Origin: Palleniella intestinalis
GTDB lineage: Bacteria; Bacteroidota; Bacteroidia; Bacteroidales; Bacteroidaceae
Reading direction: 5' to 3'
DNA: 64,000 nucleotides
Assembly (NCBI RefSeq): GCF_013166595.1
Contig: NZ_JABKKG010000008.1
Span: forward strand, 62,001 to 126,000
The notes under the pieces were generated by a model that ran no database searches, had not been told where the DNA came from, and was given only the letters and a program-made list of their open reading frames with translations. This document shows positions 33,387 to 42,485 of this stretch, piece after piece. Position 1 is the first letter of the stretch, and every line of letters starts with the position of its first letter. The position numbers were made by a program, and so were the translations under genes.

Positions 33387-34493
33387 ATGGACTACCTCTC
33401 ACTGAAAGACATCACCGCAAGCCATGCCGAAGAGATACACGCCGCCATACGCCGCGTGACGGATTCGGGCTGGTACTTGCAGGGAAAGGAGAACGAAAGG
33501 TTTGAGAACGACTATGCGGAGTACATCGGCACACGCTTCTGCGTGGGCTGCGCAAGCGGTCTGGATGCTCTCATACTTATCCTTCGGGCATACATGGAAC
33601 TCGGCATAATGGCTCCGGGCGACGAGGTCATTGTCCCTGCAAACACGTATATCGCGACAATCCTTGCCATAACCGAGAACCGTCTCACGCCTGTCCTTGT
33701 CGAACCTGACCCGAAAACGCTGGAAATCGATGACTCACTCATCGAAAGCCGCATCTCACCGCGCACGAAAGCCGTGATGACAGTCCACCTTTACGGCCGT
33801 CTTGCCTATTCGGAGCGCATGGCAGAGGTGTGCAGAAAGCATGGATTGAAGCTCCTTGAGGACAACGCTCAGGCACATGGCTGCCGCTTCAACAGTAGGC
33901 GGACAGGCTCGCTCGGTGACGCTGCCGCCCACAGTTTCTATCCGGGGAAGAACCTCGGAGCGCTTGGCGACGGCGGAGCGGTGACGACTGACGACAAGAA
34001 ACTTGCCGAGACGGTGCGCACATTGGCAAACTACGGCTCGCAAAGGAAGTATGTATTCAAGTATTGTGGCAGGAACAGCCGTCTTGATGAGCTTCAGGCT
34101 GCCGTGCTGGGCGTCAAACTTGCGCATCTTGACAGTGACAACGAACGCCGCCGGAGGATAGCTCACCTATATAATAAAGGTATAAGCAATCCGCTCGTCT
34201 CACTGCCTGTGCTGCTTCCCGAAGAGCAGAACGTGTGGCACATCTTCCCCGTTCTCTCGCCGGAGCGTGACTGTCTGCGCGACCATCTTGCGGCGAGAGG
34301 CATACCGACGCTTATCCATTATCCCATACCTCCGCACCGTCAGGAATGCTATGCCAATCATCCTGCCATGGCAGACTTGTCGCTCCCTGTCACGGAACGC
34401 CTTGCCTGCGAGGAGCTTTCCCTGCCCATCAGCCCCTGCATGACAGCGGAAGAGGCAGCGGAAGTCATTGAGGCCGTAAACAGTTTCCGATGA
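33387..34493 (+). CDS. DegT/DnrJ/EryC1/StrS sugar aminotransferase (FdtB/QdtB-like)
   Basis: The product has 368 residues from ATG 33387 (MDYLSLKDITASHAEEI). An earlier ATG at 33330 lies in a repeat-like tract and adds a non-family tail. It is PLP-dependent: Lys-188 in FYPGKNLGALGDGG is the Schiff-base lysine, and GCASGLDALILILRAY and EDNAQAHGC are the cofactor-binding segments. The pattern matches enzymes making 3-amino-3,6-dideoxy sugars on nucleotide carriers. The stop is followed by a perfect 18-bp hairpin. It is the last gene of the operon and would supply the amino sugar processed by the other products. Confidence 0.9.
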   Translation: MDYLSLKDITASHAEEIHAAIRRVTDSGWYLQGKENERFENDYAEYIGTRFCVGCASGLDALILILRAYMELGIMAPGDEVIVPANTYIATILAITENRLTPVLVEPDPKTLEIDDSLIESRISPRTKAVMTVHLYGRLAYSERMAEVCRKHGLKLLEDNAQAHGCRFNSRRTGSLGDAAAHSFYPGKNLGALGDGGAVTTDDKKLAETVRTLANYGSQRKYVFKYCGRNSRLDELQAAVLGVKLAHLDSDNERRRRIAHLYNKGISNPLVSLPVLLPEEQNVWHIFPVLSPERDCLRDHLAARGIPTLIHYPIPPHRQECYANHPAMADLSLPVTERLACEELSLPISPCMTAEEAAEVIEAVNSFR

Positions 34494-34504
34494 TTTGATT
34501 TTTG

Positions 34505-34550
34505 TATCCACAGGCATTAAGGTTCTTGAATTCCTTAATGCCTGTGGATA
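34505..34550 (+). terminator. Hairpin after the aminotransferase gene
   Basis: TATCCACAGGCATTAAGG (34505-34522) is exactly complementary to 34533-34550, an 18-bp stem with a 10-base loop. No U tract follows, so it may stabilise or end the operon mRNA. Confidence 0.7.
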
Positions 34551-34644
34551 TGCCGTTAATGCGATAGTGCACAAATATCAATGTCTGTACACAAAAATAC
34601 ATGATTAGCACACATTTTTGCATGCCGTTGCCTTCGGAAAGTAC

Positions 34645-34652
34645 TAATTTTG
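34645..34652 (+). promoter_or_regulatory. Possible -7 box of the arabinofuranosidase cluster
   Basis: TAATTTTG fits TAnnTTTG and lies 93 bases before the start at 34746. The -33 element is not clear. The 195 bases between the hairpin and the gene hold no other recognisable feature. Confidence 0.4.
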
Positions 34653-34745
34653 TGCATCAAACCTTTTTCCTGCCGTTGCAGATGCAAGGGCAAGAGCCTT
34701 TTAACCAAGAAACTTAACATCATAACCAACCAATATCGTCCTGAA

Positions 34746-37217
34746 ATGAAAAAGCTATTAGCCATGGCAATGTTGGCGACAGCGGCTGTCAACACTCACG
34801 CCATCGAGAACCAACCGGACTCTCTTTATCTGTTTTCCTACACCACCGATCATAACAAGAACCACGACGGACTGCATTTTGCGTGGAGCATAGACAACAA
34901 GTCGTGGCACAAGATAGGTGATTCTCACAACTTTGTGTCCAGTGACTATGGACCGTGGGGCAGCGGAAAAAGGATGATTGACCCTGTGCTTCTACGCCGT
35001 CCGGACGGCAAATGGGTGTGCACATGGCTTGTGAACGAGGACGGCAAAGTCATTGCAAACACCGAGACGGACGACCTTGTCCTATGGAAACCGCAGGATT
35101 ATTATGCCGCCGGTGACAAGAAGAACGGCAACAGAAACATTGAACGGCAACAGGTTACGTTCCCTGACGGTGACCGTCTGAAGGGCATTGTGATAAAAGT
35201 TGAGCGCGCAGTGGTGAACAACCTTATCGCTGAATATGAGCGCAGCCAATACCGTAACGCACGCCAGTCGGAACTGATGCGTGACGACCCGATGAGGTTC
35301 AAAGGACTGAAGGACGTCACTTTCACCGTCACCGCCAACCCTAACGACAAGAAAGCAATCAGTCCGGAACTGTTCGGAATATTCTTCGAGGACATCAACT
35401 ATGCTGCTGACGGCGGACTTTATGCGGAACTTCTGCAGAACCGTGACTTTGAATATACACCCCATGATGTCCGCGGACGCAACAAGGACTGGAACGCTAC
35501 ATACGCCTGGAGCATTGAAGGAGGGGGAATTGCGATGTCCATTGACACCGTTGCACCTCTGCATCCCAACAATTCGCACTATGCCTTGCTGGACATAAGC
35601 ACCACTGGCGGTGCACTTGTCAATGCCGGTTGGGACGGTGTGGCGGTCAAAGCCGGAGAGAAATATGACTTTTCGATGTTCGCAAAGTCGGAAAAGGTGA
35701 TGCCTTTCGAACTGAGGATTGTCGGCAAGGACGGCAATGTGATAGCACGCCGTAAGATAAACATTGGCGGCAAGGGCTGGAAACAGGCGAAAACTGTCGT
35801 CGTTCCTGATAAAACGGTCAGTGACGGACGACTTGAGCTCCGCCCGCTGGCGACAGGAAAGGTTGCTGTTGATTTCATTTCGCTCTTTCCGCAAAACACG
35901 TTCAAAGGGCGGAAGAACGGTATGCGCAAGGACCTTGCCGAGAAACTTGTGGACCTTCATCCACGGTTTGTGCGCTTCCCGGGCGGATGTCTCGCCCACG
36001 GCAACGGCCTGCACAACATCTATCGCTGGAAGAACACCATAGGAGAACTGTGGGAAAGAAAAGGAATGCGCAACATCTGGAACTACCACCAGACAATGGG
36101 ACTCGGTTATTACGAGTACTTCCGCTTCTGCGAAGACATCGGTGCGACGCCGCTTCCGGTGATTGCCGCAGGTGTGCCGTGCCAGAACTCTTCCGACGGA
36201 GGTGACGGTCAGCAGGGCGGTCTGCCTATGGAGGAGATGGAACAATACATCCAGGACATCCTCGACCTTGTCGAATGGGCACGTGGCGACAAGTCCACGA
36301 AATGGGGAAGCCTCAGGGCGAAGGCGGGACATCCTGCGCCTTTCGACCTTAAATATATAGGTATAGGCAACGAAGACCTTATCTCCGATGTCTTCACCGT
36401 GCGCTACAAGATGATTTGCGAGGCAGTAAAGGCGAAGTATCCCGACATCCAAATTGTCGGAACGGCAGGACCTTTCAACCGAGGTTCTGACTATGAGTAT
36501 GGCTGGAAACTGGCAAACGAGATGAATCTCGACATCATCGACGAGCATTACTATGTCCCTTCGGGCTGGATGATTTACAATCAGGACTTCTATGATTCCT
36601 ACGACCGCAACAAGACCAAGGTCTATCTCGGCGAGTATGCCTCACATACGCCGGGCAAGAAGCACAACATGGAGTCCGCCTTGACCACTGCCCTCTATCT
36701 CGCCTCTGTCGAAAGGAATGCCGATGTGGTGCGCCTGTCAAGCTATGCGCCATTGCTCTCACGCCGCGGACATCAGCAGTGGTCGCATAATCTCATCTAT
36801 TTTGACAACGCATCCATACGCCTTACCACCGACTACCATGTGCAGAAACTCTACGGACGGAATGCCGGTGACGAGTATATCCCTTGCTATGCCAAGGCCG
36901 ACAATAACCAGGAGAATGTTCGTCTGCGCATAGGACACAGCATTGTGCGTGACTCCAAGACGGGTGACATTATCATAAAACTGATGAATCTCCTGCCTGT
37001 TAAGGTAAATACAAAGCTGAATCTTGAGGGAATTCTTGGCACAACAGTCCGTGCGACGGCAGAGACAATGGCGGGAAAACCAGCCGATGAGGCTGTCGCA
37101 CCTGTCAAGACGGAACTCGAAATAAGTCCGATGACCGACTACGAGATGAGCCCTTACTCATTCACTGTCATACGTCTGAATCCTGAAGGGACACGTTTGA
37201 ACTCTAAAAAGAAGTAA
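34746..37217 (+). CDS. GH51 alpha-L-arabinofuranosidase with an N-terminal GH43-like propeller fragment
   Basis: The product has 823 residues from ATG 34746, with a signal peptide (MKKLLAMAMLATAAVNTHA). Residues ~20-130 (SLYLFSYTTDHNKN, then RMIDPVLLRRPDGKWVCTWL) look like one to two blades of a GH43-type propeller, far too short to be an enzyme. The GH51 part begins near 195: GIFFEDINYAADGGLYAEL, then VRFPGGCLAHG, the acid/base Glu-543 in GIGNED and the nucleophile Glu-630 in LGEYASH. It releases arabinose from arabinan or arabinoxylan side chains. It heads a cluster with GH35 and a second GH51. No SusC/SusD-like pair or hybrid two-component regulator is beside it. Confidence 0.93.
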   Translation: MKKLLAMAMLATAAVNTHAIENQPDSLYLFSYTTDHNKNHDGLHFAWSIDNKSWHKIGDSHNFVSSDYGPWGSGKRMIDPVLLRRPDGKWVCTWLVNEDGKVIANTETDDLVLWKPQDYYAAGDKKNGNRNIERQQVTFPDGDRLKGIVIKVERAVVNNLIAEYERSQYRNARQSELMRDDPMRFKGLKDVTFTVTANPNDKKAISPELFGIFFEDINYAADGGLYAELLQNRDFEYTPHDVRGRNKDWNATYAWSIEGGGIAMSIDTVAPLHPNNSHYALLDISTTGGALVNAGWDGVAVKAGEKYDFSMFAKSEKVMPFELRIVGKDGNVIARRKINIGGKGWKQAKTVVVPDKTVSDGRLELRPLATGKVAVDFISLFPQNTFKGRKNGMRKDLAEKLVDLHPRFVRFPGGCLAHGNGLHNIYRWKNTIGELWERKGMRNIWNYHQTMGLGYYEYFRFCEDIGATPLPVIAAGVPCQNSSDGGDGQQGGLPMEEMEQYIQDILDLVEWARGDKSTKWGSLRAKAGHPAPFDLKYIGIGNEDLISDVFTVRYKMICEAVKAKYPDIQIVGTAGPFNRGSDYEYGWKLANEMNLDIIDEHYYVPSGWMIYNQDFYDSYDRNKTKVYLGEYASHTPGKKHNMESALTTALYLASVERNADVVRLSSYAPLLSRRGHQQWSHNLIYFDNASIRLTTDYHVQKLYGRNAGDEYIPCYAKADNNQENVRLRIGHSIVRDSKTGDIIIKLMNLLPVKVNTKLNLEGILGTTVRATAETMAGKPADEAVAPVKTELEISPMTDYEMSPYSFTVIRLNPEGTRLNSKKK

Positions 37218-37293
37218 AAACAGCGCGTTTCCGGCGGCATGCCGCTGTCCGGTAGCAAGCGAATTTTCCATAACAAGAAACACCAACCACACT

Positions 37294-39645
37294 GTGAAAA
37301 CAATAAAAACATTGAAACATCTGACCTTACTTGCACTGCTCTCTCTCATCCCCATGCAGGGAAAAGCCGTCAATCCGGAGGCAGACAAAGCAGGGACATT
37401 CACGACAGGCAAGAAGACTTTCCTGCTGAACGACCGGCCTTTCCTCGTGAAAGCTGCCGAACTCCATTATCCACGCATACCACGCGACTACTGGGAGCAC
37501 CGCATCAAGATGTGCAAAGCGTTGGGAATGAACACCGTCTGCATGTATGTCTTTTGGAACATCCATGAGCAGAAGGAGGGCAAATTTGACTTTTCAGGCA
37601 ACAATGACATAGCGGAGTTCTGCCGATTGTGCAAGAAAAACGACATGTATGTCATCGTCCGACCCGGCCCATACGTATGTGCGGAGTGGGAAATGGGCGG
37701 TCTGCCGTGGTGGCTTCTTAAGAAGAAAGACATCCGGCTGCGTGAGCAAGACCCGTACTTCATGGAGCGCGTGCGCTTGTTCATGGGCGAAGTGGGCAAG
37801 CAACTCTCACCGCTCACAATCGAGAAAGGCGGCCCTATCATCATGGTGCAGGTGGAAAACGAATACGGCTCCTACGGTGAGGACAAGCAATATGTCGGGG
37901 AAATCCGCGACATAGTCCGTGCTTCGGGCTTTGACAAGGTGCAGCTGTTCCAATGCGACTGGGCGAGCAACTTCACAAAGAACGGACTTGACGACCTCAC
38001 ATGGACAATGAACTTCGGCACAGGTGCCAACATCGACGCGCAGTTCAAGCGGCTTGGCGAACTGCGTCCTGACGCTCCGCAGATGTGTTCGGAGTTCTGG
38101 AGCGGATGGTTTGACAAGTGGGGCGCGAAGCATGAGACACGTCCGGCAAAGAAAATGGTGGACAATATGGAGGAGATGATTACGAAAGGCATCTCATTCT
38201 CCCTCTACATGACCCACGGAGGCACATCCTTCGGTCACTGGGCAGGAGCAAACTCGCCGGGATTCGCGCCGGATGTGACATCCTACGACTACGATGCGCC
38301 AATCAACGAGTATGGCAAAGCCACACCGAAATACTACGAACTGCGCGAGATGATGCAGAGACATTCCAAGGAAAAGCTGCCGAAAGTGCCGGGACTGCCT
38401 GCGAAAATCATCACCGTCCCTCAGTTCTCGCTGGACGAATATGCGCCCTTGTCCTACGGAATCAGCAACACTCTCACCGCCCGCACTCCTCTTACATTCG
38501 AGGAAATGGACATGGGGTGGGGCACAGCCATGTACTCCACGGAGCTGCCTGAACTCGAAGGAGAGAGTCTGCTCACACTGAACGAGGGGCACGACTACAG
38601 CCAGGTGTTCATCGATGGCAAACTGATAGGCTCCATCGACCGTGTAAGGAAGGAGAAATCCCTCGCCCTCCCTGCCGTCAAGAAAGGCAGCCGCCTGACA
38701 ATAGTGGTGGAAGCCATGGGACGAATCAACTTCGGTCGCGCGATAAAGGATTTCAAAGGCATCACCAACGGAGTGACAATCAAGACCTCATCCGACGGAC
38801 ATGAGCTGACATGGGACTTGAAAAACTGGCAGATGGACATCATTCCTGACGACTATGCGACAGCCTTGCAGGCGTTTGGCATGAAGGCTAAGACAGCGTC
38901 CCCTATCGAAGGAGCGTCAGGATATTACCGCGGATGGTTTAATCTGTCACGCACCGGCGACACATTCCTCAATGTCGAGAACCTCGGCAAGGGACAAGTC
39001 TATGTCAACGGCCACGCTCTCGGCCGCTTCTGGCATATAGGCCCTCAGCAGACGCTCTACGTTCCGGGCTGCTGGCTTAGGAAAGGGCGCAACGAAGTGA
39101 TAGTGCTTGATGTCGCAGGCCCTAAGAAACCTGTCGTGTGGTGTCAGGATTCGCCGGAGCTTGACAAGTTGCAGACAGAGAAGCCGCGCAGGAACGACAA
39201 CCCTGAAAACCGCCCTGACCTCGCTTCCTCCACACCAATCGCCGCATCATCCTTCACCTCCGGCAACGGCTGGCAGACCGTCCGCTTCGCTAAGCCAGCC
39301 GAGGGACGCCACATAGCCATAGAGTGCCTCACTACGCATGACGGCACCGGCAATGTGCAGATAGCGGAGCTTTACCTCCTTGACACTGCCGGCAGGCGCA
39401 TCAGCCGTGAGCCATGGACGGTGAAATACGCTGACAGTGAGGACATAAACAGGAACATGACGGGCGAGAAGGCCTTTGACCTTCAGGAGTCTACCTACTG
39501 GAGCACGGCGAAAAACGCCAAAGCTCCTCATCTGCTTGTCATCGACTTGGGCACACGACAGACTGTCTCCGCCCTCGAATATCTGCCTCGCGCCGAAACA
39601 GGTGCTCCCGGAAGCGTGAAGGATTACAGGATATTTGTCTACTAA
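37294..39645 (+). CDS. GH35 beta-galactosidase with C-terminal discoidin-like domain
   Basis: The product has 783 residues, starting with a GTG at 37294, which leaves a full signal peptide (MKTIKTLKHLTLLALLSLIP); the next ATG would cut into it. The GH35 barrel shows ELHYPRIPRDYWEHRIKM, VIVRPGPYVCAEWEMGG, the acid/base Glu-190 in VQVENEYGSYG and the nucleophile Glu-267 in CSEFWSGWFD. Jelly-roll domains follow (GYYRGWFNL), and the last ~130 residues form a galactose-binding/discoidin-like domain. It removes terminal galactose, for instance from arabinogalactan or pectic galactan side chains, outside the cytoplasm. 76 bases after the GH51 gene, same strand. Confidence 0.93.
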   Translation: MKTIKTLKHLTLLALLSLIPMQGKAVNPEADKAGTFTTGKKTFLLNDRPFLVKAAELHYPRIPRDYWEHRIKMCKALGMNTVCMYVFWNIHEQKEGKFDFSGNNDIAEFCRLCKKNDMYVIVRPGPYVCAEWEMGGLPWWLLKKKDIRLREQDPYFMERVRLFMGEVGKQLSPLTIEKGGPIIMVQVENEYGSYGEDKQYVGEIRDIVRASGFDKVQLFQCDWASNFTKNGLDDLTWTMNFGTGANIDAQFKRLGELRPDAPQMCSEFWSGWFDKWGAKHETRPAKKMVDNMEEMITKGISFSLYMTHGGTSFGHWAGANSPGFAPDVTSYDYDAPINEYGKATPKYYELREMMQRHSKEKLPKVPGLPAKIITVPQFSLDEYAPLSYGISNTLTARTPLTFEEMDMGWGTAMYSTELPELEGESLLTLNEGHDYSQVFIDGKLIGSIDRVRKEKSLALPAVKKGSRLTIVVEAMGRINFGRAIKDFKGITNGVTIKTSSDGHELTWDLKNWQMDIIPDDYATALQAFGMKAKTASPIEGASGYYRGWFNLSRTGDTFLNVENLGKGQVYVNGHALGRFWHIGPQQTLYVPGCWLRKGRNEVIVLDVAGPKKPVVWCQDSPELDKLQTEKPRRNDNPENRPDLASSTPIAASSFTSGNGWQTVRFAKPAEGRHIAIECLTTHDGTGNVQIAELYLLDTAGRRISREPWTVKYADSEDINRNMTGEKAFDLQESTYWSTAKNAKAPHLLVIDLGTRQTVSALEYLPRAETGAPGSVKDYRIFVY

Positions 39646-39737
39646 AAGCACTGATTTTAGGATACAGAGACCATTGCGACGGTATTGGCGCTCACGACAG
39701 TAGTCTATTAAAGTCGCTGATTTTGGAATGCAGCAGG

Positions 39738-39998
39738 TGTGGCGGAGCCACATTCCTCATGGTAACCCCTGACTTCAGTCATGGGGTCTTGAAAGTCCAT
39801 TAGTAACTTGTGTGGCAGCGCCACACTCCTTTATGTTGGATAAAGAGTGGTACGATGCTGTCATGGTGACCAAGATTGACAGGTGGAGGGGTATAGGAGG
39901 CATAAAGGAGTGTGGTTCCACCACACAGCATTATGAGCATTCACACTATCCCCATGACTGAAGTCAGGGGTTACCATGAGGACTGTGGCTCCGCCACA
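39738..39998. repeat. Inverted 49-bp repeats and related GTGTGGCGGAGCCACA elements
   Basis: Positions 39738-39786 and 39950-39998 are inverted copies with one mismatch over 49 bases. Each holds TGTGGCGGAGCCACA and TAACCCCTGACTTCAGTCA. Between them are two more small palindromes, TGTGGCAGCGCCACA (about 39811) and TGTGGTTCCACCACA (about 39911). The 590-bp gap from 39646 to 40235 holds no gene; these repeats and two family-C 17-mers fill most of it. Confidence 0.8.
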
Positions 39999-40038
39999 CT
40001 TTCAGAGTTATTATTGGTTACAGCCAAGATAGAGATGT

Positions 40039-40114
40039 TGCCGAGGTGCAGCTTAAATTATGGAATGAAACTTGTTCCTGATTGCCGAGGTGCAGCTTAT
40101 CTGATGCAAAGGTA
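40039..40114. repeat. Two copies of the family-C 17-mer
   Basis: TGCCGAGGTGCAGCTTA at 40039-40055 and again at 40083-40099; the second runs into ATGCAAAGGTA, i.e. a TACCTTTG box on the minus strand, as in the element at 3151-3226. No minus-strand gene follows here, so the box is probably idle. Confidence 0.65.
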
Positions 40115-40235
40115 CAACATTTCCCAAGTGATTCCAAATATCATTGGGGTATAAATGGGGGTATGCCGTGCGAAACATAACGATTTCACAAGACACAAAA
40201 CATATTTACATACACTAAAACGATTATTCATACTT

Positions 40236-42218
40236 ATGAAAAAACAACTGCTTACAACCCTCGCCATGTGCGCCCTTGCAGCGACTGCCATGGCAGAGGA
40301 CGCTCCGGCAAGGTGGACACTCAACGCCGCAAAGCCGGAGAAGGGAATCACCGTACAGCCTACGATGTACGGCATATTCTTCGAAGACATCAATTTCGGC
40401 GCGGACGGCGGACTCTATGCCGAGATGGTGGAAAACCGCTCGTTTGAGTTCCCGCAGGCACTCATGGGCTGGAACACCTTCGGCAATGTCACTGTCAACA
40501 CCGCAAACCCTGCTTTCAAGAACAATCCGCACTATGTCACACTGAAAGACCCGGGACATCGCGACAAGCGCACAGGTCTTGAGAACCACGGATTCTTCGG
40601 AATGGGCGTGAAGAAGGGCATGGTCTACAATTTCTCCGTTGAGGCGCGACTTGCCGACAAAGGCGCGAAAGCCGGCAAGATAAGGGTGGAACTTATCAAC
40701 AAGGATAACGACATCGTTGCCAAAAGCCGTCTCGACATCATTTCCACCGAATGGAAGAAGCATACTGTCACCATCACTTCGCCCATAACGGCAAAGGACG
40801 CCTTCATGCGCGTCTACCTTGAATCAAAGGACGGTGTGGATCTTGATCACATCAGTCTCTTCCCTTCCGACGCATGGAAAGGGGCTATCCGCACCGACAT
40901 GCTTCAGGCTCTGAAGGACCTGCAGCCGGGAGTGTTCCGCTTCCCGGGCGGATGTATCGTGGAGGGCACTGACCTTGCCTCACGCTATCAGTGGAAAAAC
41001 ACCGTGGGAAAGGTGGAGGAACGTCCGCTGAACGAGAACCGTTGGAACTACACATTCCCTCACCGCCTCTACCCGAACTATTATCAGACGGGCGGACTGG
41101 GCTTCTACGAGTACTTCCTCATCTCTGAACACATCGGCGCGACACCATTGCCTATCCTTAACGTGGGCATGGCGTGCCAGTATCAGAACAAGGGAAACGA
41201 AGCCAAAGCCAATGTGCCTTTGGAAGAGCTTGACCCATACATCCAGGATGCTCTTGACCTTATCGAGTTCGCAAACGGCACGACAGACACAAAATGGGGC
41301 AGGCTTCGCGCGGAAATGGGTCATCCCGAACCGTTCAACCTGCAGTTCATCGGCATCGGAAACGAGCAGTGGGACGAGGCGTACCCTCAGCGTCTTGAGC
41401 CGTTCATCAAGGCTATAAAGGCAAAATATCCTAAGATGAACATCATCGGTTCCTCCGGTCCTGACCCAAGCGGTGAGCGATTCGACTACGGCTGGAAGCG
41501 TATGCGCGACCTTAACGTGGAACTTGTCGACGAGCACTACTACCGTGACGAGAACTGGTTCCGTGACAACATCAAGCGCTATGACAAATATCCGCGCAAA
41601 GGGCCTAAGGTTTTCGCCGGCGAATATGCCTGCCACACAAAGAAAGCCGAGGGCAAAGAGCCTACACGACAGAACAATTTCCTCTCCGCACTCCATGAGG
41701 CGGCGTTCATGACCGGCATGGAGCGCAACGCCGATGTCGTCCACATGACAGCCTATGCGCCACTCTTCGCGCATGTCGACGGCTGGCAGTGGCGTCCCGA
41801 CCTTATCTGGGTGGACAATCTGGAGACTGTCCTCACACCTAATTATTATGTGCAGCAGCTCTATTCCACCAACCCGGGAACAAACGTCCTCCCGCTGACT
41901 GCCGGCAAGCAGCCTGTCGCCGGCGAGGACGGACTCTATGCTTCCGCCACTTATGACAAGCGCACAAAGGAGTATATCCTGAAAATCGCCAATCTCAACG
42001 ATGCCGCGCGTGAGGTCGCAATAGAGGTGAAAGGCCTGAAGAACATCGGTGCGCAGACTGTCACAACTCTCCGTTCCGACAATCCAAAGGCAATAAACAC
42101 CATCGCCAAGAAGGATGTCGTGAAGCCTGTGACCACAACCCTTGCCGCACAAAACGGCAACATCCTGAAGCTCTCCGTACCTGCACAGTCATTCGCTGTG
42201 TACAAGTTCGGGAGATAA
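40236..42218 (+). CDS. GH51 alpha-L-arabinofuranosidase
   Basis: The product has 660 residues from ATG 40236, with a signal peptide (MKKQLLTTLAMCALAATAMA). The frame is open 27 codons upstream into repeats, which are excluded. GH51 motifs: YGIFFEDINFGADGGLYAEM, then a carbohydrate-binding-like insert, VFRFPGGCIVEGT, acid/base Glu-377 in GIGNEQ, and nucleophile Glu-463 in FAGEYACH. It lacks the N-terminal propeller fragment of the first GH51 here and is otherwise similar in plan, so the two probably differ in substrate side chain or linkage. It would act on arabinan or arabinoxylan fragments in the periplasm. Confidence 0.94.
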   Translation: MKKQLLTTLAMCALAATAMAEDAPARWTLNAAKPEKGITVQPTMYGIFFEDINFGADGGLYAEMVENRSFEFPQALMGWNTFGNVTVNTANPAFKNNPHYVTLKDPGHRDKRTGLENHGFFGMGVKKGMVYNFSVEARLADKGAKAGKIRVELINKDNDIVAKSRLDIISTEWKKHTVTITSPITAKDAFMRVYLESKDGVDLDHISLFPSDAWKGAIRTDMLQALKDLQPGVFRFPGGCIVEGTDLASRYQWKNTVGKVEERPLNENRWNYTFPHRLYPNYYQTGGLGFYEYFLISEHIGATPLPILNVGMACQYQNKGNEAKANVPLEELDPYIQDALDLIEFANGTTDTKWGRLRAEMGHPEPFNLQFIGIGNEQWDEAYPQRLEPFIKAIKAKYPKMNIIGSSGPDPSGERFDYGWKRMRDLNVELVDEHYYRDENWFRDNIKRYDKYPRKGPKVFAGEYACHTKKAEGKEPTRQNNFLSALHEAAFMTGMERNADVVHMTAYAPLFAHVDGWQWRPDLIWVDNLETVLTPNYYVQQLYSTNPGTNVLPLTAGKQPVAGEDGLYASATYDKRTKEYILKIANLNDAAREVAIEVKGLKNIGAQTVTTLRSDNPKAINTIAKKDVVKPVTTTLAAQNGNILKLSVPAQSFAVYKFGR

Positions 42219-42262
42219 GATGTAACAGATTGTAAATCAATGTTATAAAAATAGTAAAACAA

Positions 42263-42348
42263 AAGATAACCTTTCGCACTGTGAAAGGTTACCTTTTACC
42301 ATGTCAACCGTTACCTTTCGCATGGTAAAGTGTTACCTTTTGAAACTG
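42263..42348. repeat. Iterated repeat family A, copy 4
   Basis: Four units at about 20-25-base spacing: AAGATAACCTTTCGCACTG, GAAAGGTTACCTTTTACCAT, CAACCGTTACCTTTCGCATG and AAAGTGTTACCTTTTG. It is the best-preserved copy, close to 15042-15123, and lies between the convergent GH51 and ATPase genes. Confidence 0.7.
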
Positions 42349-42395
42349 TTAGTGTACGCTAAAAAACAATGACAAGCAGTGAAGCTCTTGCATAT

Positions 42396-42467
42396 TAACG
42401 TGAGTTCGACGAATTTTATAGCATTTTACTTTTTACCGGATACAGCAAATTCGTCGAACTCACGTTA
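42396..42467. terminator. 21-bp perfect inverted repeat between convergent genes
   Basis: Positions 42396-42416 (TAACGTGAGTTCGACGAATT...) are the exact complement of 42447-42467 around a 30-base loop. It could terminate both the GH51 and ATPase transcripts. A degenerate half-copy, ATAACGTGAGTTCTATGAAA, lies at the start of the Sel1 gene at 54315, so it is also a dispersed repeat. Confidence 0.6.
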
Positions 42468-42485
42468 TATTTTACAGGACATCTG

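Noticed and set aside
35082..36548. 488-codon frame antisense to the GH51 gene
   Set aside because: Long antisense frames are expected with this codon use. The plus strand encodes a complete enzyme with catalytic residues.
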